From RFPW01 sp040401595 (GTDB lineage Bacteria > Pseudomonadota > Gammaproteobacteria > Burkholderiales > Burkholderiaceae_E), in contig JBBAOE010000019.1 in assembly GCA_040401595.1 (NCBI GenBank), forward strand, positions 9,517 through 73,516: a stretch of DNA of 64,000 nucleotides. Reading direction: 5' to 3'. Shown one piece after another: positions 55,199 to 63,979 of this stretch (its first letter is position 1; each line of letters opens with the position of its first letter). Below the pieces are notes generated by a model that had not been told where the DNA came from, did no database searches, and saw only the letters and a list, made by a program, of their open reading frames with translations. The position numbers were made by a program, and so were the translations under genes.

Positions 55199-56011
55199 AT
55201 GTCGTTTACGCTGCCCCTCTTCAAGATGCTGGTCGTTGCCCACATTACGACGGGCGGCTTTGGTGCGATCGTGCTCTGGATCCCGGTTCTGGGGCGCAAA
55301 GGCAACGAGCAACATCGCCGCTGGGGTACCCGATTTTCAAAGGCCCTGATCGCAACCGGCATCTTCGCGATCGGGATGAGTCTGCTGACGCTCTTCGATC
55401 CGCTGGGAACGCATCCGCATCTGGTGGGTCAATTCGATATCGCTTTCATTCGCGGCATGTTCGGCTGGATGATGCTGCACAACGGCATCCTGACGCTGAA
55501 CCTGGCCTGGCATGGCTGGCGCGCCATTCGTGAACGCGGGCGCGAGGAGCCCGACCGATCGATTGCGACCCATGCACTGCAATGGATTCTCCTCGCTGCA
55601 GCCGCGCAATGTGGCTGGCAGGGCTGGCAGATCGGACAATGGCTGATGCTCGGCATGGCAGGGGTCGGTGTCGCGACCGCCCTCACCAATCTGTTCTTTC
55701 TGCTGCGCCGCCGACTCGAACGACGACACTGGCTCAAGGAGCATATCAAGGCACTGGTCGGCGCCGGCATTTCCGCCTACACCGCATTTATGGCGTTCGG
55801 TGCCGTCCGCCTGATGCCCGATCTGGCGTTGAGTCCGATCCTCTGGTCCATCCCACTGGCGATCGGCGTCGCGATCATCGCCTACCATTGGGTCAGACTC
55901 GATTGGCCCATTTACTTCGGACGCCCCAAGGGCGCACAGGCCACCGCCGACCTGGCGCCAGGTCCAACGAAGCCACCGCACGCTTTCAACCGAGAGACAG
56001 AACATGCTTGA
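55199..56011 (+). CDS. Polytopic membrane protein, DUF2306-like
   Basis: 270 residues with about seven hydrophobic helices. Helix 1 contains LVVAHITTGGFGAIVLWIPV with an embedded His, followed by the basic loop GRKGNEQHRRWGTRFSKALI, a pattern seen in DUF2306-type proteins. Later helices include MFGWMMLHNGILTLNLAWHG and SAYTAFMAFGAVRLMPDLAL. GAGGTG 8 bases upstream supports the ATG at 55199. It overlaps the crtI-like gene by 8 bases. The role is unknown; coupling suggests a function in the same pathway or membrane site. Confidence 0.65.
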   Translation: MSFTLPLFKMLVVAHITTGGFGAIVLWIPVLGRKGNEQHRRWGTRFSKALIATGIFAIGMSLLTLFDPLGTHPHLVGQFDIAFIRGMFGWMMLHNGILTLNLAWHGWRAIRERGREEPDRSIATHALQWILLAAAAQCGWQGWQIGQWLMLGMAGVGVATALTNLFFLLRRRLERRHWLKEHIKALVGAGISAYTAFMAFGAVRLMPDLALSPILWSIPLAIGVAIIAYHWVRLDWPIYFGRPKGAQATADLAPGPTKPPHAFNRETEHA

Positions 56012-57656
56012 GAATCTTGGGCCGCAAGGGGCGAGCGTTGCCCTGAAAGACCCGCATCAGGGTCAGTCCCATCCGGTAGCGCCCGCTCATCGGACTGCTG
56101 ACGCCCCTGTGGGCAGCAAGGCTGTCTCGAGCCTGGACGGATCAGTCCCGGACGACGGGCGCCCCCATGCCATCGTCATCGGCTCTGGCTTTGGCGGTCT
56201 CGCAGCCGCCGTGCGACTGGGGGTCCGAGGCTATCGGGTGACCATGCTCGAAAAACTCGATGCGCCTGGCGGACGGGCGTATGTCTATCGCCAGGACGGG
56301 TTCACCTTTGATGCGGGACCCACGATCATCACAGCACCTTATCTGCTCGAAGAGCTCTGGACGCTCTGCGGGCGGCGCATGGCCGATGATATCGATCTGC
56401 GTCGTATTGACCCGTTTTATGAAATCCGCTTCGACGACGGCGAGACCCTGTCTTGCAGCGGCGATCTCAAGACCATGCGGGCGGAGATCGAGCGGATTGC
56501 TCCAGAGGATCTCGCGGGCTTTGATCGCTATATCCGCGATAGCGAATCGATCTATCGCGTCGCGTTCGAGGAACTTGCCGACGTGCCATTTGATGAGCTG
56601 GGCACGCTGGTGCGGGCAGCGCCGGACATGATCCGACTGCAGGGCTATCGCAATGTCTGGAGCAAGGTCAGCGATTACTTCACCAACCACCGACTGCGCG
56701 TGGCCTTCAGCTTCCATCCGCTCCTCATTGGTGGCAATCCTCTCACCACGACCGCCTACTACTGCCTGATCGCTCATCTGGAGCGACTCCATGGGGTGCA
56801 TTACGCCATGGGTGGGATGGGCGCTCTGGTGGAGGGGATCGTAGGATTGATCCAGAGCCAGGGCGGTACCATCCGCTGCAACACGCAGGTCGAACAGATC
56901 CTGGTCAAGGACGGCCGCGCCCATGGCGTGCGGATCCTGGGGGGCGAGATCCTGGAGGCCGACATCCTGGTGTCCAACGCCGACGTTGGCTGGACCTACG
57001 GCAAGCTACTCGGGACCCATCCGCGCAAGCGCTGGACCGACCGCAAACTCGAGCGGGCCAGCTGGTCGATGAGCCTATTCGTCTGGTATTTCGGGACCAA
57101 TCGCCAATGGGATGAGGTGCTGCACCACACCATGGTGCTGGGCCCACGATACGAGGGGTTGCTCGAAGACATTTTCAGTCATAAGCATCTCTCGAAGGAT
57201 TTCAGTCTTTACTTGCATCGTCCGACGGCGACCGACCCGTCGATGGCGCCACCCGGGTGCGACAGCTTTTATGTGCTGGCCCCCGTACCCCATCTGGAGA
57301 GCGGCGTCGACTGGAAATTAAAAGCCGAGTCGTACCGCCAGGCCGTTGAGGACCGGCTGGCCGAGACCGTCCTTCCTGGACTGGGTGGATCGATCGTCAC
57401 CTCCCACATGCTCACCCCGATCGATTTTCAGGAGCGCCTGCTGTCCTACCGGGGCGCCGCATTTTCACTCGAACCGAAGCTCTTTCAGAGCGCCTGGTTC
57501 CGGCCGCACAATCGCAGCGAAGAAGTCGAAGGCCTGTATCTGGTCGGGGCGGGGACTCACCCCGGCGCGGGCATCCCGGGGGTCCTCTCCTCGGCAAAGG
57601 TCATCGACAAGCTGGTCCCCGCCGCTGCTAGTCTGCGGCCTCGGGTGCGCGCCTAG
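56004..57656 (+). CDS. Phytoene desaturase-type flavoprotein (CrtI family)
   Basis: 550 residues. After a non-conserved N-terminal 50 residues comes the FAD motif AIVIGSGFGGLAAAVRLGVR and EKLDAPGGRAYVYRQDGFTF. Further blocks are FDAGPTIITAPYLLEELWTL, NPLTTTAYYCLIAHLERLHG and GGMGALVEGIVGLIQSQGG. The C-terminal signature is GLYLVGAGTHPGAGIPGVLS. This is the CrtI/CrtN/CrtD group: a carotenoid desaturase or related isoprenoid dehydrogenase. It is coupled to the upstream membrane protein gene and lies 3 kb from puf. The exact step is not readable. Confidence 0.88.
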   Translation: MLENLGPQGASVALKDPHQGQSHPVAPAHRTADAPVGSKAVSSLDGSVPDDGRPHAIVIGSGFGGLAAAVRLGVRGYRVTMLEKLDAPGGRAYVYRQDGFTFDAGPTIITAPYLLEELWTLCGRRMADDIDLRRIDPFYEIRFDDGETLSCSGDLKTMRAEIERIAPEDLAGFDRYIRDSESIYRVAFEELADVPFDELGTLVRAAPDMIRLQGYRNVWSKVSDYFTNHRLRVAFSFHPLLIGGNPLTTTAYYCLIAHLERLHGVHYAMGGMGALVEGIVGLIQSQGGTIRCNTQVEQILVKDGRAHGVRILGGEILEADILVSNADVGWTYGKLLGTHPRKRWTDRKLERASWSMSLFVWYFGTNRQWDEVLHHTMVLGPRYEGLLEDIFSHKHLSKDFSLYLHRPTATDPSMAPPGCDSFYVLAPVPHLESGVDWKLKAESYRQAVEDRLAETVLPGLGGSIVTSHMLTPIDFQERLLSYRGAAFSLEPKLFQSAWFRPHNRSEEVEGLYLVGAGTHPGAGIPGVLSSAKVIDKLVPAAASLRPRVRA

Positions 57657-57752
57657 CGCGACCCTCGAGTCGACCCTGAGCGCCTCAGTCGTCTGCTTAT
57701 GCTGTGGTGAAGAGCGGTGGGATCGACGGGCTGGTGTACGCTGCGAGCAGTG

Positions 57753-58469
57753 ATGCACGATGAATTCTGGATCGAACTGCCGCCGATCAGGCCAACCGCA
57801 ACGCGGCGCCTGATCGTTGTGTTGCATGCTGCCGGCGCCAGCAATGACGCGCTGGTGCCCTTCGCGATCGCCTGGCAGCAGAAGTTTCCGGGTGCCACGA
57901 TGGCCTTGCTGGCGGGCAACGCGCCAGCGCCGCGGGGCGGCCGACAGTGGTTTGAACATCAACCCGTTGAGGGCCGGACTCAGCGCGTCGCTCAAGCGTC
58001 CCGACAGGCCCTGGAACGACTCAGGGCGCTGCAGAGTGCGCTGGGATTTGATGCCTCTGAGACGATCCTGATCGGTTGGTCACAAGGCGCCACGATGGCG
58101 GTGGAACTCGCCCGCGGCCTGCCAGCGCCGGCCGCGATTGTCGTCGCCTATGCCAGCCAGCTCGCACGCCCCCTGCAATTGAACGAACATCCGCTGCCGA
58201 CCATGCATCTGTTGCATGGCGAGTTTGATACGGTCGTCCCGGTGGCGCTGGGTGAACGGACCTGGCGCGGACTGATCGCAGCCGGGGTCGACGTGAGCTT
58301 TGATGTCCTGGGCGATGCCGCCCACGAGCTCGGCCCAGGGATGGTGGCACTGGGGACGACGCGCGTGATGCAGACGCTCTTTCGCGGACGGCAGCGGCCC
58401 CGAACCACCCGGGAACCGGACCCAAGGTCAGCGGGTGCGACCGATATGATGTCGCGCAGGATTCACTGA
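57753..58469 (+). CDS. Alpha/beta-hydrolase, phospholipase/carboxylesterase type
   Basis: About 238 residues from ATG 57753; an upstream start at 57717 is possible. Motifs: RRLIVVLHAAGASNDALVPF (oxyanion region), nucleophile elbow ETILIGWSQGATMAVEL, MHLLHGEFDTVVPVALGER with the catalytic Asp, and DAAHELGPGMV with the catalytic His. It matches YpfH/EstB-like small esterases. Substrate unknown. It stands alone between crtI and trhO on the plus strand. Confidence 0.85.
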   Translation: MHDEFWIELPPIRPTATRRLIVVLHAAGASNDALVPFAIAWQQKFPGATMALLAGNAPAPRGGRQWFEHQPVEGRTQRVAQASRQALERLRALQSALGFDASETILIGWSQGATMAVELARGLPAPAAIVVAYASQLARPLQLNEHPLPTMHLLHGEFDTVVPVALGERTWRGLIAAGVDVSFDVLGDAAHELGPGMVALGTTRVMQTLFRGRQRPRTTREPDPRSAGATDMMSRRIH

Positions 58470-58509
58470 ATTCACTGAGCGCACCCGCCCGCCAACCTCA
58501 CCTCCGTCC

Positions 58510-59271
58510 ATGGCATCTGTTCTCAATATCGCCGCCTACAAGTTCGTCCACCTCGAAGACCCGGTGGCGTTGCGCGAGACTCTGGAAGCGGCCGCGATGC
58601 GATACCAGCTCAAGGGAACGATCCTGCTCGCCAGCGAAGGGATCAACCTCTTTCTTGCCGGGACGGCGTCAGGCATCGCCGAATTTCTGGACCACCTCGA
58701 AAGCGACCGCCGCCTGCAGGATCTGCCGATCAAGGAGAGCTGGTCCGAGACCGTTCCGTTTCGTAAGCTGCGCGTGCGCGTCAAACGCGAAATCATCCGG
58801 ATGAACCATCCCACCATCCGCCCGGAACTCGGACGGGCCATGGCGGTCGATGCCAGCACGCTCAAACGCTGGCTCGATGCCGGCCAGGATGACCAGGGCC
58901 GACCGCTTTTGATGCTCGACACGCGAAACGACTTTGAAGTGGTGGCCGGACGATTCCAGGGCGCACGGACCCTGAATATCCAGAAATTCAGCGAATTCCC
59001 GCAGGCCGTTGAACAGATCCGCGATGAACTTCGTGACCACGCGGTTGTCAGCTATTGCACCGGAGGGATCCGGTGCGAAAAAGCAGCGCTCTTCATGAAC
59101 GCCCTCGGACTGACCGAGCATTGGCAACTCGAGGGCGGGATCCTGAAATATTTCGAAACAGTGGGCGGCGCCCACTTCGAGGGACGCTGTACGGTCTTTG
59201 ATGAGCGGCGGGCGCTGACTTCAGATCTGGCCGCGCGAGCGACCGATCCGGAAACTCAGTGCAAGGATTGA
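58510..59271 (+). CDS. trhO: tRNA uridine(34) hydroxylase TrhO (rhodanese family)
   Basis: Oxygen-dependent hydroxylase making 5-hydroxyuridine at tRNA position 34 (formerly YceA/UPF0176). 253 residues: N-terminal acylphosphatase-like domain (KGTILLASEGINLFLAGTAS, FRKLRVRVKREIIRMN) and rhodanese domain with LLMLDTRNDFEVVAGRF and active cysteine in AVVSYCTGGIRCEKAAL. Ends in GRCTVFDERRALT but lacks the longer Cys-rich tail of E. coli YceA. Its 3' end overlaps hemL by 16 bases convergently. Confidence 0.9.
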   Translation: MASVLNIAAYKFVHLEDPVALRETLEAAAMRYQLKGTILLASEGINLFLAGTASGIAEFLDHLESDRRLQDLPIKESWSETVPFRKLRVRVKREIIRMNHPTIRPELGRAMAVDASTLKRWLDAGQDDQGRPLLMLDTRNDFEVVAGRFQGARTLNIQKFSEFPQAVEQIRDELRDHAVVSYCTGGIRCEKAALFMNALGLTEHWQLEGGILKYFETVGGAHFEGRCTVFDERRALTSDLAARATDPETQCKD

Positions 59272-60536
59272 AACGCCGCTCTGGCCTGCTCGAGTGTGTA
59301 AGCAATCTCAGCATCGCCATGCGCTGAGGAAAAGAAAAAGGCCTCAACCGCTGAAGGCGGGAAATAGACGCCGCGATCCAGCATGGCGTGGAAGAACGCC
59401 TTGAACCGGGTTGTATCCTGCGCCAGAACATCGGCATAACTCGCGGGCGCGCTCGACGAGAACACCATGCCGGCCATGCCGCCAATATGGTGCGCAGTGA
59501 ATGGAATCCCCGCCGCCTGGGCCGCAGCATTGAGCCCTGAAACCAGTTCGCTGCAGCGCTCACCCAGTCGATCGAAGAACCCAGGTTCGGAAATCAGCTC
59601 CAGCGTCGCCAGTCCAGCCGCCATCGCGATCGGGTTACCCGACAGCGTGCCCGCCTGATAGACATTGCCCAGTGGCGCCATTTTTTCCATGACCGCGGCC
59701 GGGCCCCCGATCGCACCGACCGGCATTCCGCCTCCGATCACCTTGCCGAAGGCAGAAACATCCGGTTGCACACCACACCATTCCTGCGCGCCACCCAGAG
59801 CAACCCGAAAGCCCGACATGACTTCATCAAAAATCAGCAGGGCACCATATTCGCTACACAGCGTGCGCAGCCCCTCCAGAAAGCCCGGCGCAGGCCGCAC
59901 GAGGTTCATGTTGCCGGGAATCGGTTCGACCATCAGGCACGCAATGTCATCGGGATGGTCTGCGAACAGACTGCGCACCGTATCGAGATCGTTGTACTGG
60001 GCAACCAGCGTGTGCTGGGCCAGGTCGGCGGGGACACCCGCTGAACTCGGCGTCCCGAACGCCAGCATGCCGCTACCCGCCTTGACCAACAGGCTGTCGG
60101 CGGTACCGTGATAGCAGCCTTCGAACTTGATGATCTTGGTGCGCCCCGTATGGCCGCGCGCGAGCCGCAGGGCGCTCATGGCGGCTTCAGTCCCGGAGCT
60201 GGTGAATCGCACCCGTTCGACTTGGGGGAACAGCGCGACGATACGTTCCGCGAGTTCGGTCTCCATGACGTTGGGAGCCCCGTAACTCAGGCCGCGCACT
60301 GCGGCCTCACGCACGCGCTCCAGCACCAGGGGATGGGTATGTCCGACGATCATCGGCCCCCAGGAGCCAAGATAATCGACATAACGCTTGCCTTCGACAT
60401 CGGTCATGTAGGCGCCGTCTGCCGACGCAATGAACCTCGGCTGTCCGCCGACGGCGCGAAACGCGCGCACCGCCGAATTGACTCCGCCGACCAGCACGCG
60501 CTGCGCGCGTTCGAATTCAACTGCATTGGTGGTCAT
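59256..60536 (-). CDS. hemL: Glutamate-1-semialdehyde 2,1-aminomutase
   Basis: PLP enzyme producing 5-aminolevulinate by the C5 pathway, the entry to heme and bacteriochlorophyll. 426 residues: RFTSSGTEAAMSALRLARGH, IKFEGCYHGTADSLLVKAGS, LLIFDEVMSGFRVALGGAQ, PLP lysine in SAFGKVIGGGMPVGAIGG, and TLSGNPIAMAAGLATLE. It is downstream of the puf operon on the same strand. A TATAAT box at 60564-60569 gives it its own likely promoter. Confidence 0.97.
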   Translation of the reverse strand: MTTNAVEFERAQRVLVGGVNSAVRAFRAVGGQPRFIASADGAYMTDVEGKRYVDYLGSWGPMIVGHTHPLVLERVREAAVRGLSYGAPNVMETELAERIVALFPQVERVRFTSSGTEAAMSALRLARGHTGRTKIIKFEGCYHGTADSLLVKAGSGMLAFGTPSSAGVPADLAQHTLVAQYNDLDTVRSLFADHPDDIACLMVEPIPGNMNLVRPAPGFLEGLRTLCSEYGALLIFDEVMSGFRVALGGAQEWCGVQPDVSAFGKVIGGGMPVGAIGGPAAVMEKMAPLGNVYQAGTLSGNPIAMAAGLATLELISEPGFFDRLGERCSELVSGLNAAAQAAGIPFTAHHIGGMAGMVFSSSAPASYADVLAQDTTRFKAFFHAMLDRGVYFPPSAVEAFFFSSAHGDAEIAYTLEQARAAFQSLH

Positions 60537-60563
60537 GGCACGTGGTACTCGAGTGAAAGCACG

Positions 60564-60569
60564 ATTATA
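60564..60569 (-). promoter_or_regulatory. Candidate -10 box of hemL
   Basis: Perfect TATAAT on the minus strand, 27 bases before the hemL ATG. No convincing -35 at 16-18 bases. If used, the leader would be about 20 bases. Confidence 0.4.
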
Positions 60570-60660
60570 GCGAGGGGCACCGAACGCCCAGCCCAGATGC
60601 AGAGCCGCCGTCAGGTACAGTCGTGACGGCGGGTCTAGGGAACTCAGCTGTTCGGGCCCG

Positions 60661-60689
60661 CCCTGGCCGGCATTTCAACCGGCTCAGGG
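60661..60689 (-). terminator. Hairpin 3' of pufC
   Basis: Arms CCCTG-A-GCCGG and CCGGC-CAGGG (10 pairs with one bulged A) around an 8-base loop, 25 bases past the pufC stop. There is no U-tract. It could end the puf transcript or protect its 3' end from exonucleases. Confidence 0.5.
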
Positions 60690-60714
60690 ATGGGCTGGAA
60701 CTTGGGTGAGATCC

Positions 60715-61794
60715 TTACTTGGCAGCCGCTTTGGCGGATCTACCGGCATTCGCCTCTTTCGCAGCGGCGGCGACCTTGGTTGGGCCACCCGACGGTGCAG
60801 CCAGTTCCGGATGTTCACCCAGCATGCTCACCCCGTAGAGCGGCTTGTAAGCGCCCTGGTGGCAAGTTGCGCAGTTCGCTTTGGGGGCATCGCCCAATTC
60901 GCCCAGACGCTCGTTGGGATAGACGGATTGCAGTGGATCCAGATAGGTTGTATTCAGATCACGCACCATCCGGATGCCATACCAAGCGGTCTTGCGGGTC
61001 GGCGGATTGTTGGCCCACTCCCCCATGGCGCGGGTGTTGTGGCAGTAAGTGCAGTTCACGCCCAGCGCGCCGGAAAAGTGCATCATCAGGCCATAGGTAT
61101 GCTCCGCATCCTTGATGTCCTGCGGGTTGCTGCGATCCGGCAAGGCAGTTTTGGAGGCCACCCGGATCTCATCACTCCCCAAGAGATAGGATGAGAAGGG
61201 ATCGGCGGGCAGCGACGAAAGGCCGACTTTGAGGCCCGGTTCGTTTTGCCCGAAGCGATTGCCAAGCATCGCGTTTGGCCGACCCTTGGGCGCTTGTGCA
61301 AACCAGATCTGCTCGGGCACCGGCTGACCACGATGGCAGGTAAAGCAGGTCACCCCGGTCTCCCCGACATGCGGCTTCCAGTCGGCATTCAGATGTTGCG
61401 TCATCTCCAACATGCGTCGCGCGACGACTTTCGTGTACAGGGAATCGTCGGCGAAATTGGCCGGGTTGTGGCAATAGACGCAGCCCTGCTGGGGCGCGAC
61501 CCAGTTGGTGATGGCCGTCATGGTCCGGACGAATTCCCCGGCACTCAGATTCCCCAGCACTTTCACATTCTGGTAGATCTGCCCAGCCTTGGGACCTTCA
61601 GCCGAGGCGGGTGGCAAGGGATCGGGCGCCTGGTGTTTGGGAATCTGCATGGCGACCAGACGGGGATTAGCGACCTGCTCCATGCCGTTGCCGCGATAGC
61701 CCCGCTGGACCGTGTCCATCGGGGGCCGTTCACAGCCGGCAAGAAGCGCGGCCAATCCGAGAATGACGGCCAGGGTACGGACTGTTGTCTTCAT
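60715..61794 (-). CDS. pufC: Photosynthetic reaction-centre cytochrome c subunit (tetraheme)
   Basis: Periplasmic, membrane-anchored electron donor to the photo-oxidised special pair. 359 residues with a lipoprotein signal (lipobox LLAGC, Cys21) and four heme sites: CVYCH, CFTCH, CTYCH and CATCH. Methionine-bearing segments such as RRMLEMTQHLN, YGLMMHFSGAL and YGIRMVRDLN supply axial ligands. The C-terminal 25 residues are Ala/Lys-rich. It overlaps pufM by 4 bases and ends the puf operon. Confidence 0.97.
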   Translation of the reverse strand: MKTTVRTLAVILGLAALLAGCERPPMDTVQRGYRGNGMEQVANPRLVAMQIPKHQAPDPLPPASAEGPKAGQIYQNVKVLGNLSAGEFVRTMTAITNWVAPQQGCVYCHNPANFADDSLYTKVVARRMLEMTQHLNADWKPHVGETGVTCFTCHRGQPVPEQIWFAQAPKGRPNAMLGNRFGQNEPGLKVGLSSLPADPFSSYLLGSDEIRVASKTALPDRSNPQDIKDAEHTYGLMMHFSGALGVNCTYCHNTRAMGEWANNPPTRKTAWYGIRMVRDLNTTYLDPLQSVYPNERLGELGDAPKANCATCHQGAYKPLYGVSMLGEHPELAAPSGGPTKVAAAAKEANAGRSAKAAAK

Positions 61795-62816
61795 TTGCCA
61801 ACTCCCGGTGCGACAGTGGTGGCCGCGCCGGCGGCCGAAGGTGCCGCTGAAGTCGCCGTGTACGGATCGACGTACTCAGGCCAGATCTGCGGGTAGGCCG
61901 GAGCAACGTGATGCTTCACCGCCCAGAGATACCAGTTATCGACCACTGTGCCGGTCAACAGGATGCCGATCCCGCCGGTCAGCGTGGTCAGCACAGCAAA
62001 CCACCAGGCCCAGCGGTGAATGGATTCCATCGTGGCATTAAAGCCCATGGTCCAGCGCCAGAACAGGGCAGCGCGCTCGGTGGCGGTTCCACGATCGACA
62101 ATCTGTTCGATTTCACGCTCGCCGCCCAATCGGCTGACGGCAAGGATGGTCGCGCCATGCATGGCAAACAACAGCGCCGACCCGTAAAGGAAGACGATCG
62201 AGAGCATGTGGAACGGGTTGTAGAACAGGTTGCCGTAGCGCAGAGAGAACGCAGCGGTCCAGTCCAGGTGCGGGAAGATGCCAAACGGCACGGCCTCGCT
62301 CCAGCTGCCCATCAGCACAGGGCGAATGAACCCCAGGACCAGATAGAGCCAGATCGCCGATGCAAACGCCCAGGGCACATGCGTCCCCATCCCCAGCGCC
62401 ACAGCCCGGCGGTACATTCGAACCCACCACAACAGGATTGCGGTGGTCAGGAAGAAACCGGCGACCAGCCACCAACCGCCTTGATTGAGCGGCGGAAAGC
62501 GCAGTCCCCACTCTGCACTAGGCGGTTCAAGCGCAAGCCAGAACAGTTGGCGGACGAACTGCTTCGGATTCCAGTCCACCGACGCGAACATATTGAGACC
62601 GATGATCTCGATCGCGATGAAGCCGCACAGAAGCGATGCGATTCCAGTGAACCCGAGATAGGTCGGACCAAACTGCGGGTCGCCGAATATCCCCAGGATG
62701 CGACTGAAGAAGCTCGTGTTGGCCTCACGCCGATCGCTCGCTACTTCATGTGGCGCTCCCGGGTAGAGCGGACCGCGGACCTGGACGCGGGTGAAAATAT
62801 TTTGATATTCAATCAT
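61791..62816 (-). CDS. pufM: Reaction-centre M subunit
   Basis: Core polypeptide of the type II reaction centre, binding half of the bacteriochlorophylls and the Q_A quinone and non-heme iron. 341 residues with five membrane helices: GPTYLGFTGIASLLCGFIAI, QGGWWLVAGFFLTTAILLWW, NPFHMLSIVFLYGSALLFAM (special-pair and iron histidines), and RWTMGFNATMESIHRWAWWF with the iron ligands Glu and His. A C-terminal Ala/Thr/Pro tail is longer than minimal PufM. It lies 17 bases after pufL. Confidence 0.98.
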   Translation of the reverse strand: MIEYQNIFTRVQVRGPLYPGAPHEVASDRREANTSFFSRILGIFGDPQFGPTYLGFTGIASLLCGFIAIEIIGLNMFASVDWNPKQFVRQLFWLALEPPSAEWGLRFPPLNQGGWWLVAGFFLTTAILLWWVRMYRRAVALGMGTHVPWAFASAIWLYLVLGFIRPVLMGSWSEAVPFGIFPHLDWTAAFSLRYGNLFYNPFHMLSIVFLYGSALLFAMHGATILAVSRLGGEREIEQIVDRGTATERAALFWRWTMGFNATMESIHRWAWWFAVLTTLTGGIGILLTGTVVDNWYLWAVKHHVAPAYPQIWPEYVDPYTATSAAPSAAGAATTVAPGVGK

Positions 62817-62833
62817 GACTGTTTCTCCTGCCG

Positions 62834-63658
62834 TCAGTTCCAGATCGGCATTTCAAGCCACCAACCCCACCACTCGGGCCAACCGCGGGTCCAGAACGGC
62901 CCGCTGATGACAATACAAATCGCGCTCCAGAAGCCGGCGCTCAGTGCCAGAAAGAGACCGAGCCGATGGATACCCAACTGCCCGATCGACCATCCGATCG
63001 TGTCCCGAAAGTAGGAATTCTCGTGTTCGGCCGTCCGCACGGTCTTACCCTTCTGCGGATTGGCACCAGCCAAAATCGCGCCCCCGTGCATCCCGAGCGC
63101 CAAGGTGGTCGTGAAGAAGAATGTGATCGCCAGCATGTGTGCCGGGTTGTAATGAAAGTGCAGGTATTGGTAGCCCACGTTGGACACCCAATCGAGGTGA
63201 CTGAGAATTCCGTAGGGGAATCCATGTCCCCAGGCACCGAGCAGAATGGGGCGGATGATCACCAGCGTGACGTAGGCAAAAATGGCCACCGAGAACCCAA
63301 ACGGCACGTGCAAGCCCATGCCGAGCTTGCGGCAGATCTCGACCTCGCGCAGCGCCCAGGAAACGAATGCACCGACCGCGCAGATGGTGATGATCTGCCA
63401 GAGGCCACCCTCCATGAGGGGCGCCAGTCCAAGACCGTATTTGAGATCCGGCGGTGCGATGCTGATCTGCCAGACGTTCCAGGTCGGCCCCTGTGAGGCC
63501 CCATAGAGAATCAATGCAGTGCCGAGTGTGGCAAAAAAGATCGTCGTGACTCCGAAGAATCCGACGTAAAAGGGACCGACCCAAAAATCGAAAAGGTCCC
63601 CACCGAGCAAGGTGCCCCCGCGGACACGATACTTCTTTTCAAAACTGAGCATTGCCAT
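62834..63658 (-). CDS. pufL: Reaction-centre L subunit
   Basis: Partner of PufM in the type II reaction centre, 274 residues. Starts MAMLSFEKKYRVRGGTLLGG and DLFDFWVGPFYVGFFG. Five helices include CAVGAFVSWALREVEICRKL, GMGLHVPFGFSVAIFAYVTL, NPAHMLAITFFFTTTLALGM (special-pair histidine) and the Q_B-side segment ENSYFRDTIGWSIGQLGIHR with the iron histidine. It follows pufA after a hairpin-containing 105-base spacer. Confidence 0.98.
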   Translation of the reverse strand: MAMLSFEKKYRVRGGTLLGGDLFDFWVGPFYVGFFGVTTIFFATLGTALILYGASQGPTWNVWQISIAPPDLKYGLGLAPLMEGGLWQIITICAVGAFVSWALREVEICRKLGMGLHVPFGFSVAIFAYVTLVIIRPILLGAWGHGFPYGILSHLDWVSNVGYQYLHFHYNPAHMLAITFFFTTTLALGMHGGAILAGANPQKGKTVRTAEHENSYFRDTIGWSIGQLGIHRLGLFLALSAGFWSAICIVISGPFWTRGWPEWWGWWLEMPIWN

Positions 63659-63737
63659 GAACGAGGCTCCGTCTGCTGGACAGATAGCGAGAATGCGACG
63701 GTTACCAGACAGGGTGGGGCATGAATGCCAACCCTAT

Positions 63738-63757
63738 CCGGCAACCGGGATTGCCGG
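63738..63757 (-). promoter_or_regulatory. pufA-pufL intercistronic hairpin
   Basis: CCGGCAA and TTGCCGG arms with a 6-base loop begin 7 bases past the pufA stop. In other purple bacteria hairpins here block 3'-5' decay and keep LH1 mRNA in excess over reaction-centre mRNA. Structure is seen; function is inferred from that precedent. Confidence 0.6.
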
Positions 63758-63763
63758 GTTGTG

Positions 63764-63967
63764 CTACTTGCTGGTTCCGGGGGCTGCGGGGGGCATCGGT
63801 GCACCCTTTGAAGCCATCGGTTGAGCGGTATGCGACGACGAATCGATCCACTGATAGCGAGTCGTACTGAGCAGGATGAAGTGAATCAGGATTGCGAGCG
63901 AGAAGAGGAAGATCGCCATGGCGACCAGCGCGCGTCGCGCATCGAATAGGACCCATATACGCCACAT
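63764..63967 (-). CDS. pufA: Light-harvesting 1 alpha polypeptide
   Basis: 67-residue LH1 alpha: MWRIWVLFDARRALVAMAIF, then LFSLAILIHFILLSTTRYQW. It has one membrane helix whose histidine (IHF) binds bacteriochlorophyll. A hydrophilic Pro/Ala/Ser-rich C-terminal tail extends about 22 residues beyond the helix. AGGAGG (63980-63975) lies 7 bases before the ATG. It is followed by the hairpin spacer and pufL. Confidence 0.97.
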   Translation of the reverse strand: MWRIWVLFDARRALVAMAIFLFSLAILIHFILLSTTRYQWIDSSSHTAQPMASKGAPMPPAAPGTSK

Positions 63968-63979
63968 GTGACGCCCTCC

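Noticed and set aside
52375..58469. Horizontally acquired island around the P450/CrtI genes
   Set aside because: No integrase, tRNA target, direct repeats or visible base-composition change; only gene novelty would support it.
61908..63014. 368-codon plus-strand frame opposite pufM/pufL
   Set aside because: Antisense shadow of reaction-centre genes; the translation is a charged, Gln/Pro/Arg-rich artefact.
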